Made by a program: the position numbers and the translations under genes
Notes under the pieces: model-generated
The model's input: only the letters and a program-made list of their open reading frames with translations
Told to the model about the DNA's origin: nothing
Database searches by the model: none
In this document: piece by piece, positions 35,995 through 47,729 of the stretch
Numbering within the stretch: position 1 is the first letter of the stretch
Layout of the letters: the number at the start of each line of letters is the position of its first letter
Assembly (NCBI GenBank): GCA_028551475.1
Contig: CM052361.1
Coordinates: forward strand, 20,039,491-20,103,490
Origin: Casuarina equisetifolia
Taxonomy: Eukaryota; Streptophyta; Magnoliopsida; Fagales; Casuarinaceae
DNA length: 64,000 bases
Direction: 5' to 3'

Positions 35995-37453
35995 GAGAAA
36001 TGTTTCTTTTCTGATTATATGTCTAGGAAATTCACTGCACAGTGAAAGCACAAAAGGCGTATTCTCTGATTGAGTCAACAAAAAGCAACTTGTTCAAATC
36101 CAAATGATGTATTGCAGTCTGAACTCCATCATTGACCTTTGTGGTGGCAACAATATCAGTACTTCTGAAATAATGTACGTCAGCTCCATTGATGTTAAAT
36201 GCAATTGGGTTAGTCTCTATTAGATCAGCAAGCATTAACTGGACTATTTATTCATCTTTCTATATATATATATATATCACTTAGCTTTGAAAGCAATTAT
36301 ATGTTCAGAACAATTATGGATGATAAAATCGGCCGGTTTTACAATAATGTAGTTCTAGATTAATGATGGCTTCGCTATTTGTGTGGGTTGCTAAAGTTTT
36401 CTGCTTTAAATGATGGTTTTTTTTTTAAATTTTTTATTCAGTCATCGCAGATGTTCCAAGCCAGAGCATCACGAATTTAAAAGAAACTCTGACGCCCTTC
36501 TCTATTTCGCCAGTTCAACAAAACACTGGCGAGTGGGGACATCTACATTGTCCAGATGGAAGACATTTGGAGTTATTACTATCCTCAGCTGGCGGGCTAA
36601 TTCATGAATCACATGATTACTACTCTCGACAGTACCGTAAGAAAAGGTGAACGAAAAGTCAAGAAGGTCTTCGCATGGCCCCTAAGAATTCACCATCATC
36701 GCTAAAACCAAAACTCATTAATGTCGTAACCACCAAAAAAAAAAAAAAAAAAAAAGAAGCGAAGATGACCTGCATCGCCATGACAAACTGGACAAGTGTT
36801 CGAGGAAAAAAAGAGGAGAAAAGGGGCAAAGATTTGCTGTCCATCATCACGAGCAGAAACAAAGAAATTCTGCCACGCAGAGCACCGTTCTGATAAGGGC
36901 TTGTGCCAAAACTGGTACTCTAGAAGTGTCCCTTTGTCTAGGATTTGACAAAAACATCGATATTTAAAAGCTATCATCCACATCCTATTTTAAAGGTTTT
37001 GCTTTTAAGTAAAGTAGATTGGTATTGCTTTTACTGTAAAAACTTGAGATATTAATACATAAACAAGACTTCTTAACTGCGTTGTTAAAATCGAGATAGA
37101 AGAGTAAGAATTTGGGTCAGCAATGAGCTTGGCCACTAAAAGGCTGGAGGGGTAGGGCGAAGGCCGTAGAACTTGGGCTGTTTAAGAGACATCTTTCTAT
37201 GGATGGCAGCTTTAGAAAGTACCTTTATATCACCCAGTTTCAGATCAGCAAAGAGGAGATTGAAATGAAACAAGACAATTGAAAAGTGCCAAAAAAACAG
37301 ATTCCAGAAAATCGCATTAAACGTTGAAAAGGTGTTCAGGCACATTTACAAGGAAGGGAATCAACGAAGTTGAGGAGAAACAATACTTGCGAGGGTGAAA
37401 ATAGCACCAAAAAGGACAAATTATGATGCCACGGAAAATTTGTCAAAATGTTC
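35995..37453. other. SLX1-CIPK10 convergent intergenic region, second copy
   Basis: It matches 15775-16923 in order. A (TA)n run lies near 36261-36276 and poly-A at 36735-36754. It has about 260 bp near 37012-37268 not present in the first copy. The last part is the 3' UTR of the CIPK10-type gene. No independent gene is seen. Confidence 0.8.
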
Positions 37454-38836
37454 TCATTGTTCTTGTTGCTGATGCTGCTCCTGCTCCTCCTGCTGCTGCT
37501 GCTCTGACAATAGCTGGAGCTCTGGCAGTTGCTGCGGTCGTTCACCTTGCCACACCCAAACAATATCCTTAAGAGCAGGCCTTATATTCTCCTTCAGTAC
37601 CTGCTGATATTCTAAGGTATCTCCATTTGATTTCTTCACCTCCACCAAATGAAATGACGGAGTGACCTCAAATATCTCGGCATCTATGGATAGGATCCCC
37701 TTCCTACCAGCCTTCTGTCCTTCCATTTTCACCAAACCTGCTTCCTTTTTCTTCACTTTCATCCTCAGACGTCTAGCAACATCTTCCAGCTTAGAGATGA
37801 TGACTGAGGCAGGTTTTCTGGAAGTAAATCTTGCACCCTGCTTCAGAGAATCTTCTTCAAATAAGCCAGACAGATCAAACCCAGCAGAAAAGGAAATGAT
37901 ATCAAAAGCATTCAAGCTTGGAGGTCTAGATGGCTCTTGCTTTGGGTCAGCATTCGTACTGCTACCCTCACAGGGATCAGAAGCATCCTTATCTGAAGGA
38001 CTCACAGGTTTAATATTTTTAAAGTTCAGTCCTTTTCTGAACCACGAACTTTCCTTAATCTTAGCCATGGAAACCCTCGTATTGGGGTTTGGATCCATCA
38101 TCTTAGACAGCAGCCTGCGCACTTCTGGTGGGAACCAACTGGGGCACTTATATTCTGCCTTTCCAATCTTTCTATACATCTCCATCAAATTTGAATCATG
38201 AAACGGGAGATAACCAGCCAATAAGACAAACAGAACCACACCACAAGACCAAATATCAGCTTTGGCCCCATCATAGCCTTTCCTGTTAATGACTTCAGGA
38301 GCAACATAAGCGGGAGTGCCACAAGTGGTATGAAGTAGCCCATCTTCGTGCTTTGATTCTGCAAGGGCACTCAACCCAAAATCAGAGACCTTGAGATCCT
38401 CGTTTTCATCTAGTAGAAGATTCTCTGGCTTTATATCTCGGTGATAGACACCCCGACTGTGGCAAAAGTCAACTGCATTAATTAGCTGCTGAAAATACTT
38501 TCTTGCGACATCCTCCTTAAGTTTTCCTTTAGCCACCTTGTTGAATAGCTCACCACCCTTAGCATATTCCATGACAAAGTAAATCTTCGTCTTGGTGGCC
38601 ATGACCTCGTAGAGTTGTATGATATTAGGATGTCTAACCAGTCTCATAACAGATATTTCACGCTTGATCTGCTCAATGAGCCCAACCTTCAAAACCTTTT
38701 CTTTATCTATTACCTTAATCGCTACACCCTGATTAGTCGTTATACTCCTTGCATAGTAAACCTTTGCAAAGGTGCCCTGCCCAAGCAATCTCCCCAATTC
38801 ATATCTGTGCATCAACACACTTGATTTATTTTCCAT
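37454..38836 (-). CDS. CIPK10: CBL-interacting protein kinase, CIPK10/CIPK2 type
   Basis: A single uninterrupted exon of 460 residues starting MENKSS. Kinase domain: glycine loop LGQGTFAKV (about 18-26), ATP lysine in VAIK (41), catalytic loop [10 protein letters not shown] (about 128-137), DFG, and an activation segment ending GTPAYVAPE. The NAF motif (LNAFDIISF) starts near residue 307 and is followed by a PPI-type region through VWVWQGE. The tail ends in a Gln/Glu-rich run. As a SnRK3 kinase it would be switched on by CBL calcium sensors and phosphorylate membrane transport or ABA-pathway targets. Length and motifs match Arabidopsis CIPK10 (AT5G58380) and CIPK2; orthology is also supported by the EngB-like, small-protein and peroxidase neighbours. 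A pyrimidine-rich tract ending TATTAG just before GTAAAGCTTTCG and the ATG could be the end of a 5'-UTR intron. A truncated copy lies at 16924-18758. Confidence 0.95.
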   Translation of the reverse strand: MENKSSVLMHRYELGRLLGQGTFAKVYYARSITTNQGVAIKVIDKEKVLKVGLIEQIKREISVMRLVRHPNIIQLYEVMATKTKIYFVMEYAKGGELFNKVAKGKLKEDVARKYFQQLINAVDFCHSRGVYHRDIKPENLLLDENEDLKVSDFGLSALAESKHEDGLLHTTCGTPAYVAPEVINRKGYDGAKADIWSCGVVLFVLLAGYLPFHDSNLMEMYRKIGKAEYKCPSWFPPEVRRLLSKMMDPNPNTRVSMAKIKESSWFRKGLNFKNIKPVSPSDKDASDPCEGSSTNADPKQEPSRPPSLNAFDIISFSAGFDLSGLFEEDSLKQGARFTSRKPASVIISKLEDVARRLRMKVKKKEAGLVKMEGQKAGRKGILSIDAEIFEVTPSFHLVEVKKSNGDTLEYQQVLKENIRPALKDIVWVWQGERPQQLPELQLLSEQQQQEEQEQHQQQEQ

Positions 38837-39749
38837 CGAAAGCTTTACCTAATACACAACAACACACTTCTTACTCCTGCCAACCCAACTTATCTACAAA
38901 AAAGTGCAGGAGCTACTGGTATTATAAGTGCTCAACCGTCATCATAAAGATCCACAGGCACCCCGTAGCGACCAGTAGGCCTGTGTTGCTTTTGGAAACA
39001 GAGAGCATATGGACTCTTGTTCATGCATCCATTCTCATCAAGGATAAGAATGGATAGCTCGAGGTGAGAGACGATCGCCTCAACTAGATATTGCTGAGAG
39101 ACAGAATTCTTAAAAGCCAGGCACATCTTTCAGCATTCCTCGTGTTCTCTCCTTCCACAACAAATCATCTAGATATTGCTGAGATTTTGTTTGAAAGACC
39201 TTCAGCAGAACCCTAGACAAACTTGCAACAAATGGAATGTCAACCAAAAATTTTGCACCCTAGAAAAATAAAGAAAATGCAGAATCCAACATATTATAAT
39301 CACGGAACTAACACATAAACACAATTTAGCAATTCCCCTCAAAACAATGAACTATTCTTTAGAAACCTGAAGCCAAGAAAAAAAAAAAAAATCAGACGAC
39401 GAAGGCAGCCTACTGCTCATTTACACGTTAACATGATTCCAGAAAGATTATCACAAAGTCGCCTCAAAGCTTACGCTTCAAGTTACAGAAATTCAGACAG
39501 ACAACTGTTGAAGAGCAAAAAGAGGCATCTGTCACCCTAAAATACCAAAAATTACTCGAACCCAGATGAGGAAACATCCCATGTTATACCCGCACGACTT
39601 TAAAGCACCGAGTCCGACGAAACAACAATAACAAGAAATATGATTTCTAACGTCGATTGCGTCGAGTATCAGCAATTTTCTGAAAACATGAATTCTAAAA
39701 AACTCCTCAGACCAAGCAGAGACAAGCGAATATCAAGCAAATCCATCGT
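38837..39749 (-). other. Upstream region of the CIPK10-type gene
   Basis: Promoter and probable 5' UTR side of CIPK10. Short frames here show no family resemblance. The further upstream part (from about 39750) is duplicated at 43455. Confidence 0.45.
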
Positions 39750-40905
39750 TTCCATAAGAGGCCAGCTGAATCAAAAACATGGCGGCAGAAATGAAACAAA
39801 ATTTGATACCTTAAACAATATCAAAACTGAAGGAGTTACGTTTCGGCATGGGAAGAAGCTTCAGAGGATTCAAGAAATACAGAGAAACAAGAAAGATGGG
39901 ATCTTTGAAAAAACCCAAAAAATTTGAAGCCAGATTTTATTGCCCAGAAATCGAGGAACTTGTAGATTTACACAAAGTTAATTAATCAATTCAACTCAAT
40001 TAAATCTCTTTTCTTTGCGGCTACCTCAGTGGGCCAGCCCATGAATTGGACCCACCCCATTAGGTGCTCCCTGAGGTGGATATTCTCTTATGTGGGCCCC
40101 TCTACCACAATTTTAATAAACTTTATTTATCTATTCGTTGACTATAAATTTACATTTTCAATTAAACCCTTGACGACTTATGCAATTTTTGGAGTTAGAC
40201 TTGCCTGCCTTCATACAATTACGTCTCCTCCGTTAAATTCAACAAGAGAATTTGATCAAGAAAACTTATCATCTGTTGTGCCCATTGAATTTGAATGTGC
40301 CCAAGGACCTTGACCGACTGTCCCTTATGGACTCTTTGAAGATTAATAAAAGAAAATTGATGTTCCATAAGAGAATTTCATTTACACCTTTTCACCTAAT
40401 TTTGTTTGTTTACTTGAAAACCAAGGCTGGCCCGGTTGATATTCAAGCTTGGTCAAGTTGGTAAAGGATGAATAAGACATTATTAATAATTATGATTGCA
40501 ATGATAGTATTTCTTGAAAGTGAAATATTGAGTACTTATTATTGCTGATCCTAATACATCAAAGATATTATTTTCTTGAAATTTAAAATATTCTAATGTT
40601 ATTGACTGAATTTTTACATGGATTTTTCACATTAAAGATAATTTCCGTTCTTATTTATAATTATTTTGACCAAAAGAGCATCTTGATTGTCAATATTCTC
40701 TATTATCCAACACTGTTTTCATTTGATAAACATTGGATGGAACTCATGGATGAAACTACACCGGAGAACTACAATTAACAATTAAACTTTTCAAGAGAAA
40801 AGATAAAAGTTATGAGCACAACCAAAAAAAAAAAATGATACTTTTTTGGGAGAATGACTTTAGATCATAAGAATACTTCAACAATTTTCATATTATTAAT
40901 TAATT
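39750..40905. repeat. Direct repeat, copy 1 (CIPK10-upstream side)
   Basis: About 1.15 kb that recurs in the same orientation at 43455-45308. Shared landmarks: ACAAAATTTGATACCTTAAA, GAAGCCAGATTTTAT, ACTAGGTGCTCC-type sequence, CAAGAGAATTTGATCAAGAA and CATATTATTAATT at the right end. It contains two GGGCC-type promoter-like words near 40031 and 40096. It may include part of the CIPK10 promoter. Confidence 0.85.
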
Positions 40906-40983
40906 TAATGATACTTTACAATCAACTCAAAATTTAACCATATTCATAAGAATGCCAAAGGAGAAGTTTGGACTCTAATATCA

Positions 40984-41236
40984 TGTTAAGGCATGGATTG
41001 CATAATAATCTAGCAAGTTGTATGTAAAACTAGATTGAATTGATGAACAATGGCTAAGATTAATATGTGTTCTACCAATATAAAGAAGAACAACAACAAG
41101 AATGAATAAAAGAATCAATGAAGAAAATAATACAAGTTAAGTAATACCCAATATATAATAGAATGCTTCTTATCGCCCTAACAACCAAGTGACCAGAAGA
41201 ATATTTCTAAGTCACATGACAACCTCACTTTTAACA
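40984..41236 (-). mobile_element. Copia 3' LTR, 253 bp
   Basis: Both strands start TGTTAA and end TTAACA, a perfect 6-bp terminal inverted repeat. On the minus strand it follows a polypurine tract (AACTTGAAGGAGGA) and the RNase H coding end, the normal place for a 3' LTR. Immediately past its far end is TGATATTAGAGTCC, similar to the tRNA-iMet primer-binding site. Confidence 0.85.
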
Positions 41237-43440
41237 TCCTCCTTCAAGTTGATGTTGTAGGTAAGTCAAAAGTTTCTAAATTGTCAAGAAAAAAGTGATG
41301 TTCTAATGTACCCAAAGTAGGTTGTTGCTTTGTTGTTAGATGAGAAGACTTGATGGTCATTTTTGCAATCTTCTTATGTATGAAATAACAATCAATTTCT
41401 ATATGTTTGGTTTTCTTATGTATCATAAGATTCATGGCTATCTTTATGGCAAATTCATTTTTGTAAAATAAGGAGATAAGCTTAGGGATTGAACCTATAG
41501 ATCATTAAATAGTTTTAAGAATCACATTACCTCATAGAAAGTTGTTGTCATAGTTTGATATTTAGCTTTTGTGGAGGATCAAGAATTTGTACTTTGCTTC
41601 TTGCATCTCCAAGAGACCAAGGAATTACCAAACATGATATAGAAGCTTGTAACTAGTCTCTTCCTTATGGGCCATTTTCTATAATAAAAATCACCATAAG
41701 TTTGCAAATCCATCTTCTTATCTAATTACATAAACAATCCCAAAAAAAGGGAGTGTTTTACATATTTAACAATCTGAAGAACTACTTTGTGATGACATAT
41801 CTTTGGAGTATGCATAACTTGACTCAATATCTACATGACATAACATATATTTAGCCTTGTAAAGGTGAGAAATATAAGCTTTCTTATAGGTTGTTGATAT
41901 ATAACTATGTTTGATAATGGTGGATCATTTAAATCATTGAGGGCTACATCATATTTTAGAGTAGTGAGTTTATTATTTCCTTCCACCATGAGATATAAAA
42001 AGTTTTTCTCCAAAGCATACTTCCTTAATTTAGTATCCTTAGTTTTGATTATGTAAGCATTATGCCAAAAAATATTTCACTACTCTTAGGTCTTTCATAT
42101 GGAACTTATAGTGTAGATATTTTTTTAGCTTTAAGATTGATGCCTTTTCATTCCTAGTAACACTTTTCCCCCAATTCTATATCACATCTTTTTAGGAACA
42201 CTTATGTATACTTCATTATCCAAATCACTTTGGAGAAAATATTATGAATATTCATTTGATACAATTTTCAACCATCTTGTGCAACAACAATTAGCAAAAG
42301 ATGCATTGTCACCATTTTTCTCATATGATCAAATGTTGTTTGGTAGTCAATCCCCTCTCTTGGACTATGACCACTAACCTTGTTTTATAGCACTTAACAC
42401 TACCATCAACATTGTATTTGATTATGTATATCTATTTACATTTGATGAGCCTTTAACTTGCTAGTAAAATGATCAAATCTCACATATGATTTGACTTTAA
42501 TGCTCTAATATCTTTCATTGTAGCAAAAGATGCATCGTCACTGTTTTCCCATACATGCAAATGCCTCTTGGTAGTCAACGCCCTTTCTCTAACTATATCT
42601 CTTGGCTACCAATCATGCTTTATGACACTTAACACTACCATTAATATTATATTTGATCTTGTACACCTATTTATATTCAATGAGCCTTTAAATTATAGGT
42701 AAAAAGACTAAATCTCACATATGATTCGACTCTAATGCTTTAATTTCAATCATAGTAGTATAATGTCTAAGATTGCAAACTATCTCTTGATAAGTGAATG
42801 GTCTTATAATAACAAATATTGTGGTAATATACTAACTATGTTGAGGTGATAATATACGACAAGTCACAACATGAGAAATGGAATGAATGACATGTATGTC
42901 CTAGAAGAGCAAACATAATTGGTAGTACAAACGAAAAGTTTAAGATATTGGTTTATCTAGCATATTTGGGGCATAGATGGTTATGAGATGGTGGCTAATA
43001 AGGAACAATCATTGTAAATGAATATGCAGGAAGTTCTATATTTGGTAGAGAATTAATGGATGAAGAACCTTAATTAGGGTGTGTGAGGAGAACAAGAGAA
43101 AATGAGTGAGGGGAATCTAATACCCAATGTCATGTGATGATGATGAGTGTGAGATGTCATGAGGGTGATGTGTTGCTATCTATGCAAAAGGGAAATTATT
43201 TTCATGAAAATAATAAAGACATCCAAATACCCATAGGTGATCTAATAGAGGAGCTTTCCCAAATAAAATCTTATAAGTTTTTTTTTTCCTTTAAGTATAA
43301 GAGTGGGTGTTTTGTTGATTAAGTCAATGGCTATAAAGACACACTAATCTTAAAAGTGATATGAATTTATGCCTAAAATTTAAAAGCACATGCAAAATCA
43401 AAGAGATGATGGTGTTTTCTCTCAATTAGCCTCGTGAACC
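41237..43440 (-). mobile_element. Degenerate Ty1/copia pol remnant (integrase end, reverse transcriptase, RNase H)
   Basis: On the minus strand, from high to low coordinates, I can read integrase C-terminal sequence (ERKHHHL near 43415, INKTPTLIL near 43305, YKILFGKAPLLDHLWVFGCL near 43270), reverse transcriptase start (KYNVDGSVKCYKTRLVV near 42390, with a second copy at 42515-42735), later RT (YQQPIRKLIFLTFTR near 41900), and RNase H (SLVSWRCKKQ near 41590; KHIEIDCYFIHKKI near 41410). Every segment has stops or frameshifts, so nothing is expressed as an intact polyprotein. Gag, protease and the 5' LTR are missing from this position. Confidence 0.9.
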
Positions 43441-43454
43441 TCACTTTTAACAAT

Positions 43455-45308
43455 TTCCATAAAACACCAGCAAAATAAAAAAACATAGTAATAGAATTAG
43501 AACAAAATTTGATACCTTAAACAATATCAAAATAAGCAGACTAACGTTTTGACTTGCAAAGAAGTTTTAGAGGATTCAAGAAATACAGAGAAACGAGAAA
43601 GATGGAATCTTTAAGATATCCCAAAATTTGAAGCCAGATTTTATCACCCACTAATAGAGGACCTTGTAGATTTATACAAAATTAATTAATCAATTAAAAT
43701 TAATTAAATCTCTTTTGTTTGCTGCAACCTCAGGGACCAACCTACTAATTGGATCAACTCCACTAGGTGCTCCTTGAGGTGGACATTCTCGCAGACTCAT
43801 CTACCACAACTTTCATTAGCTCTATCTATCTATTCGTTAATAATAAATTGATATTTTTAATTAAATCTTGGACGAGTTTTAAAATTTTGGAGTTAAACTT
43901 AAAGAAAAACCAGCCCTGCCACAACACTCAATGCTACATCAACAAACTGAAAAATCAAATAATGACTCCTTTGCCTCTCCCTTAAAAAGCTCAACCACTT
44001 GCAAACATTAAAGAGCAGTATGACCACACTTGGCGCAAATTTGGTAGCTAGGTAGAGGACAAGACCCAGGATTAGCAGATTGAGGTTGGGGTCATTGGGC
44101 TTTTGGGTAGACTTGCAAAGTAGGCTTTTGTTGGTCTGGGCAGCACTAGAAAACCCACGGCCTTGAAAGGTAAAGGAGGAACCAGAACAACCACCACATG
44201 GTTGGCCGCGCCCATTCACACTCTGGTTCCATTGAGCAGTGAAGATAGCAGTATCATTTGGAATATGATTGTAGCGAGAGAGACGAGCTTCAAAAGGTTG
44301 AAGCTGCGAGACAACATTTGCAAAAACTCCATAAGCAGGAACATAACAATTTTGAAAGATTTGTATTTTTTTCCAAGACTCTCTAAGAGTCGAAATGTTT
44401 TGCCAGAATCCGTCTTGCCTATGGAGCTTGATTGATTAACAACAGAGTTGAAATCATTCATATGAGTGGAAAGTGGCTTATTATCCTTTTGCAAGTGGTT
44501 GAGCTTTTGAAGGGAGAGGAAGAGGAGTCATTATTTGATTTTTCAGTTGGCTTATGTGGCGTTGAGTGCTGTGGCAGGGCTAGTTTTTCTTTAAAACTTG
44601 CCTACCTACATACAATTATGTCTCCTCAATCAGATTCAACAAGAGAATTTGATCAAGAAAACTCGTCATCTGCCTGCTTGTTGAATTTGAATTTGCCCAA
44701 GGCTCTTAACCTACTTTACATTTATGTATTCTTTGAAGAATAATAAAAGACTGTAGATATTCCCTCGGACAATTGTGATACTATAAGAGAATTTATTTTA
44801 TATTAATACCTAACCTCGTTTGGTTTACTAGAAAACCAAGTCTAGCCCTGCCTATATTCAAGCTTGGCCAAATTTTTAAAGGACTAATACAACAGTATTT
44901 AATACCTATGATTGCAATGATAGTATTTTCTTGAGAGAGAAATATTGAATACTTATTATTGCTGATCCTAGTCCATCAAAGTTATTATTTTCTTGAACGT
45001 GAAAATATTCCATTTTGGACTGAAATTTTGTATGAATTTTTCACATAAACAATCATTTCCTTTTCAATTTATAATTAGTTTGACCAAAAAAAGCATCTTG
45101 ATTGTCTATATATCTATCATCCAACCTATTTTCATTTGATAGACATTGGATAGAACCGATGGACGAAACTACGCCAGAAAACTACTATTAACAATTAAAC
45201 TTTTCAAGAAAAGATGAACCTACAAGAACAACCACAAAATTTTGATATTTTTTGTGAGGATGACTTGGTAAAACACAAGAATGTTTCAACAATCTTCATA
45301 TTATTAAT
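43455..45308. repeat. Direct repeat, copy 2 (interrupted by a 692-bp TIR element)
   Basis: It matches 39750-40905 in the same order, with 43901-44592 inserted. Without that insertion its length is about 1.16 kb, nearly the same as copy 1. The right boundary of similarity falls at CATATTATTAATT near 45296-45308. Confidence 0.85.
43901..44592. mobile_element. 692-bp TIR element carrying a copia gag fragment
   Basis: The ends form an inverted repeat of about 105 bp: left AAAGAAAAACCAGCCCTGCC..., right ...GGCAGGGCTAGTTTTTCTTT. It interrupts copy 2 of the direct repeat, so the empty site is visible near 40190. Flanks TTAAACTT and TAAAACTT suggest an imperfect 8-bp target duplication. Inside, on the minus strand, are copia gag remnants: LSTHMNDFNSV, KTFRLLESLGKKY and a decayed CCHC knuckle (QICAKCGHTAL) in which the first Cys is Tyr and one codon is a stop. 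No transposase is present, so it is non-autonomous. Confidence 0.85.
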
Positions 45309-47114
45309 TTCTGGTCGGTTCAGATTACATTGATATGATTACGAAAGGTATGACTTTGTAGATTAAAATAACAAATTGATCTCTCATTCCGGGGGATTCT
45401 GAGAATTTTTGTAGGAATTCCCGTGATATGATCACGACGCCGGCGAGCGAAAGAGGCCAGCTTCGAACCATGCCGTTATGAACAAAGAAAAAGACAAATC
45501 TGATACAATAAACATATCTTCAAGTCCTAAGACCAGCTGATATTATAAAGAAACATAAAATGGTTGGATCGGACGCGCTTCCCGGCAGCTGCATGTTGCG
45601 GGTGGCTTGCTGCAAGGCGTCCTGAATGATGTAAGAAGATATAGGAAAAACTTGTCCAGGGTTATGATTCTCTATGTGCTCAACTATTATTATGACGAAG
45701 CAACATGTTACACAATCAAGAGAAGCAAAAGCTGCATTTGAAGTCTACTCCTTCGTTAGTTTCGAAACTTATAGTAGATTATCTTGGCCTAGAACCTATA
45801 TTACTTGTTTATATTAAAAATGATGTGAATAATTTTTATTATTTAAATCTTATTTGAAAATATCTCAGAAATGAAATACTTATCTTCCTTTTACTAGTTA
45901 GTTTTATGGATGAAATGATTTAGCATTGTTTCCGTTAAGAATATTATGATTTGTCCCCCATTATCTAAATTATGCTCTTTAGAAATTGTTTTGGAAATAA
46001 AATATATGTATCTTTTTTACTAGCTAATTTTAATGACGAGACAATTTTTGTACATTATTTTAGAGTTTAAGTTTAAGAGGACATTCTCCTTGTGTATAAA
46101 GTTCATAGCTAAAGTGGCTTGTGAGAAGAGGTGTTAAGAATAACTTAATTATCTAGTTTAACTTAAATCACCACCGTATGTACAAACCTGCTACGGAATC
46201 TAGTGCTTGGCTAACCAACGTACGTGGTAAGATCTTCTTTCAAACTATAGGCGTGCTCAACATCTTTGAAACCAAATAAGGCAAGGGGTTTTTAGGAAGA
46301 TGATGCAAGAGGCTTGATTTGATTGGTATATAGCTTCTTCAAATGTTCAATGTCACCTTCTCTTAGAGAATAGAAATCAAACCTCCTTCTGCATAAGGAA
46401 GTGAAGATGGTTAAGCTACAATGCTTCGAATACAGTAACCACCAATCATCTAGAGAATAAGGGATTGACGAAGACCGGTGTGCTGCACTTTGATTTTATC
46501 ACCTCTAGTATAAAAGACAAGGCCTCTTTACGCAGTAGACAAACATCTAGTTTAGTTGGGAACAAAGGTTACTTGAAATCTTTTAATCTTAAGTTAACAT
46601 TGAATGTGTGTATAATTGTGTGTTTATTTAACATGTTTGAAGAGTTAAAAGAAACCCTTTTTAATATGATATAGTGTTTTGTAAGGCCTCATCATTGAAG
46701 TATGCTCCTAACTATTTTATATTAATATATCTTATATAAAAAAAAACTCTTTTACTAAGAAAAAAAAAGCTCAAAAAAAGGAAAAGAAAAAGAAAAAGAA
46801 AAAGAAAAGATGTTTAGTGGTTCTCGCCGGACTCTGGGGGCGCCACCCACGGACATCACATGAGCACTTCTTTACATTTACTTGTGACACTTTTTCTTCG
46901 TATGGAAATTTTTTCCAACAAAGATAAAAAATGACAAAGCAAACGCAATCGATGGGCGCAGATATAGCTTAAACACATGCTTAATATTCCATGAGATGCC
47001 TAATATTTATACAAAATCTATTTAAAGAAAGCTACTCGAAGTCATACGAGGGCATGTTAGATGTTTTCATTACAGGAAATCTCTTTCATATGCTGACCCT
47101 TCTGCCGAGCAGGA
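45309..47114. other. Intergenic region before the DUF688-like gene
   Basis: No gene is recognised. An A-rich (GAAAAA)n run occupies about 46780-46810. The last 100-200 bp probably holds the promoter and 5' UTR of the gene at 47115. Confidence 0.45.
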
Positions 47115-47729
47115 ATGGCCACCACGTGCTCGCCTTCCCCGCCAAAGTCCCTCCAAATCAAGAAGGGAGACGGTAGGCTCTTCTCTAAGAATCTCAGTAG
47201 GGAGTTCTCTATGAACCACTCTCTCGAAGCCTATCATGGAGGAGCACCGGCTTCGGTTCCGTTTACTTGGGAATCCGAGCCAGGTACTCCGAAGGTCAAC
47301 TTCCGGGAGACTTCTTCACTTCCTCCTCTCACACCTCCGCCCTCTTACTATTCCACTGCCATGAAAAGAGACACTAGAGAGAACAGGGGGCCTAAGATCT
47401 TGCGCAGCATCTTTCCTAAGCGCAACGCAAGGACATCACTTCTCCCATCGTCCCCGGCGTCTTCATCGTCGTCTTCTTCTACGTCGTTTCCATCTTCACC
47501 GTTTTCGCGGTCCTATTCAGCGCAATCGTCTCCAATAGCAACGCCGAAATCTCATCGACGTAATAGAATGGCAAGCTCAAGACTATCATTTGATTCGAGG
47601 ATGGATGGGGAAGAGCAGGAATATGAATTATCCGTCTCGTCTTTGTGCTTTACTCGGCGAGAGAATGGTAGAGCTAGAGGCTGTTATTCATCCATCATCA
47701 AGGTATTGCTTCGTGATTATAAAGACTAG
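47115..47729 (+). CDS. DUF688-like plant protein, 204 residues
   Basis: A single exon from ATG to stop. The N-terminal third has the signature GGAPASVPFTWESEPGTPK (about residues 42-60), which I know from plant DUF688-like proteins of unknown function. It is followed by a Pro/Ser region, basic stretches (PKRNAR; KSHRRNR), a Ser-rich run at 112-128 and a short C-terminal block ELSVSSLCFTRR. No signal peptide or membrane helix is seen, and the basic runs could direct it to the nucleus. It is shorter than the 400-600 residues common in the family, so it belongs to a short subgroup or the family link covers only the signature. Function is unknown. Confidence 0.8.
   Translation: MATTCSPSPPKSLQIKKGDGRLFSKNLSREFSMNHSLEAYHGGAPASVPFTWESEPGTPKVNFRETSSLPPLTPPPSYYSTAMKRDTRENRGPKILRSIFPKRNARTSLLPSSPASSSSSSSTSFPSSPFSRSYSAQSSPIATPKSHRRNRMASSRLSFDSRMDGEEQEYELSVSSLCFTRRENGRARGCYSSIIKVLLRDYKD

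Noticed and set aside
43424..43451. A second LTR start (TGTTAAAAGTGAGG, same as the copia LTR start)
   Set aside because: The sequence after it reads as integrase (ERKHHHL...), not LTR; the shared 14 bases may be chance.
39750..45308. Direct repeats as the LTRs of the copia element
   Set aside because: The real LTR (40984-41236) with polypurine tract lies inside, and the repeats lack TG...CA ends.
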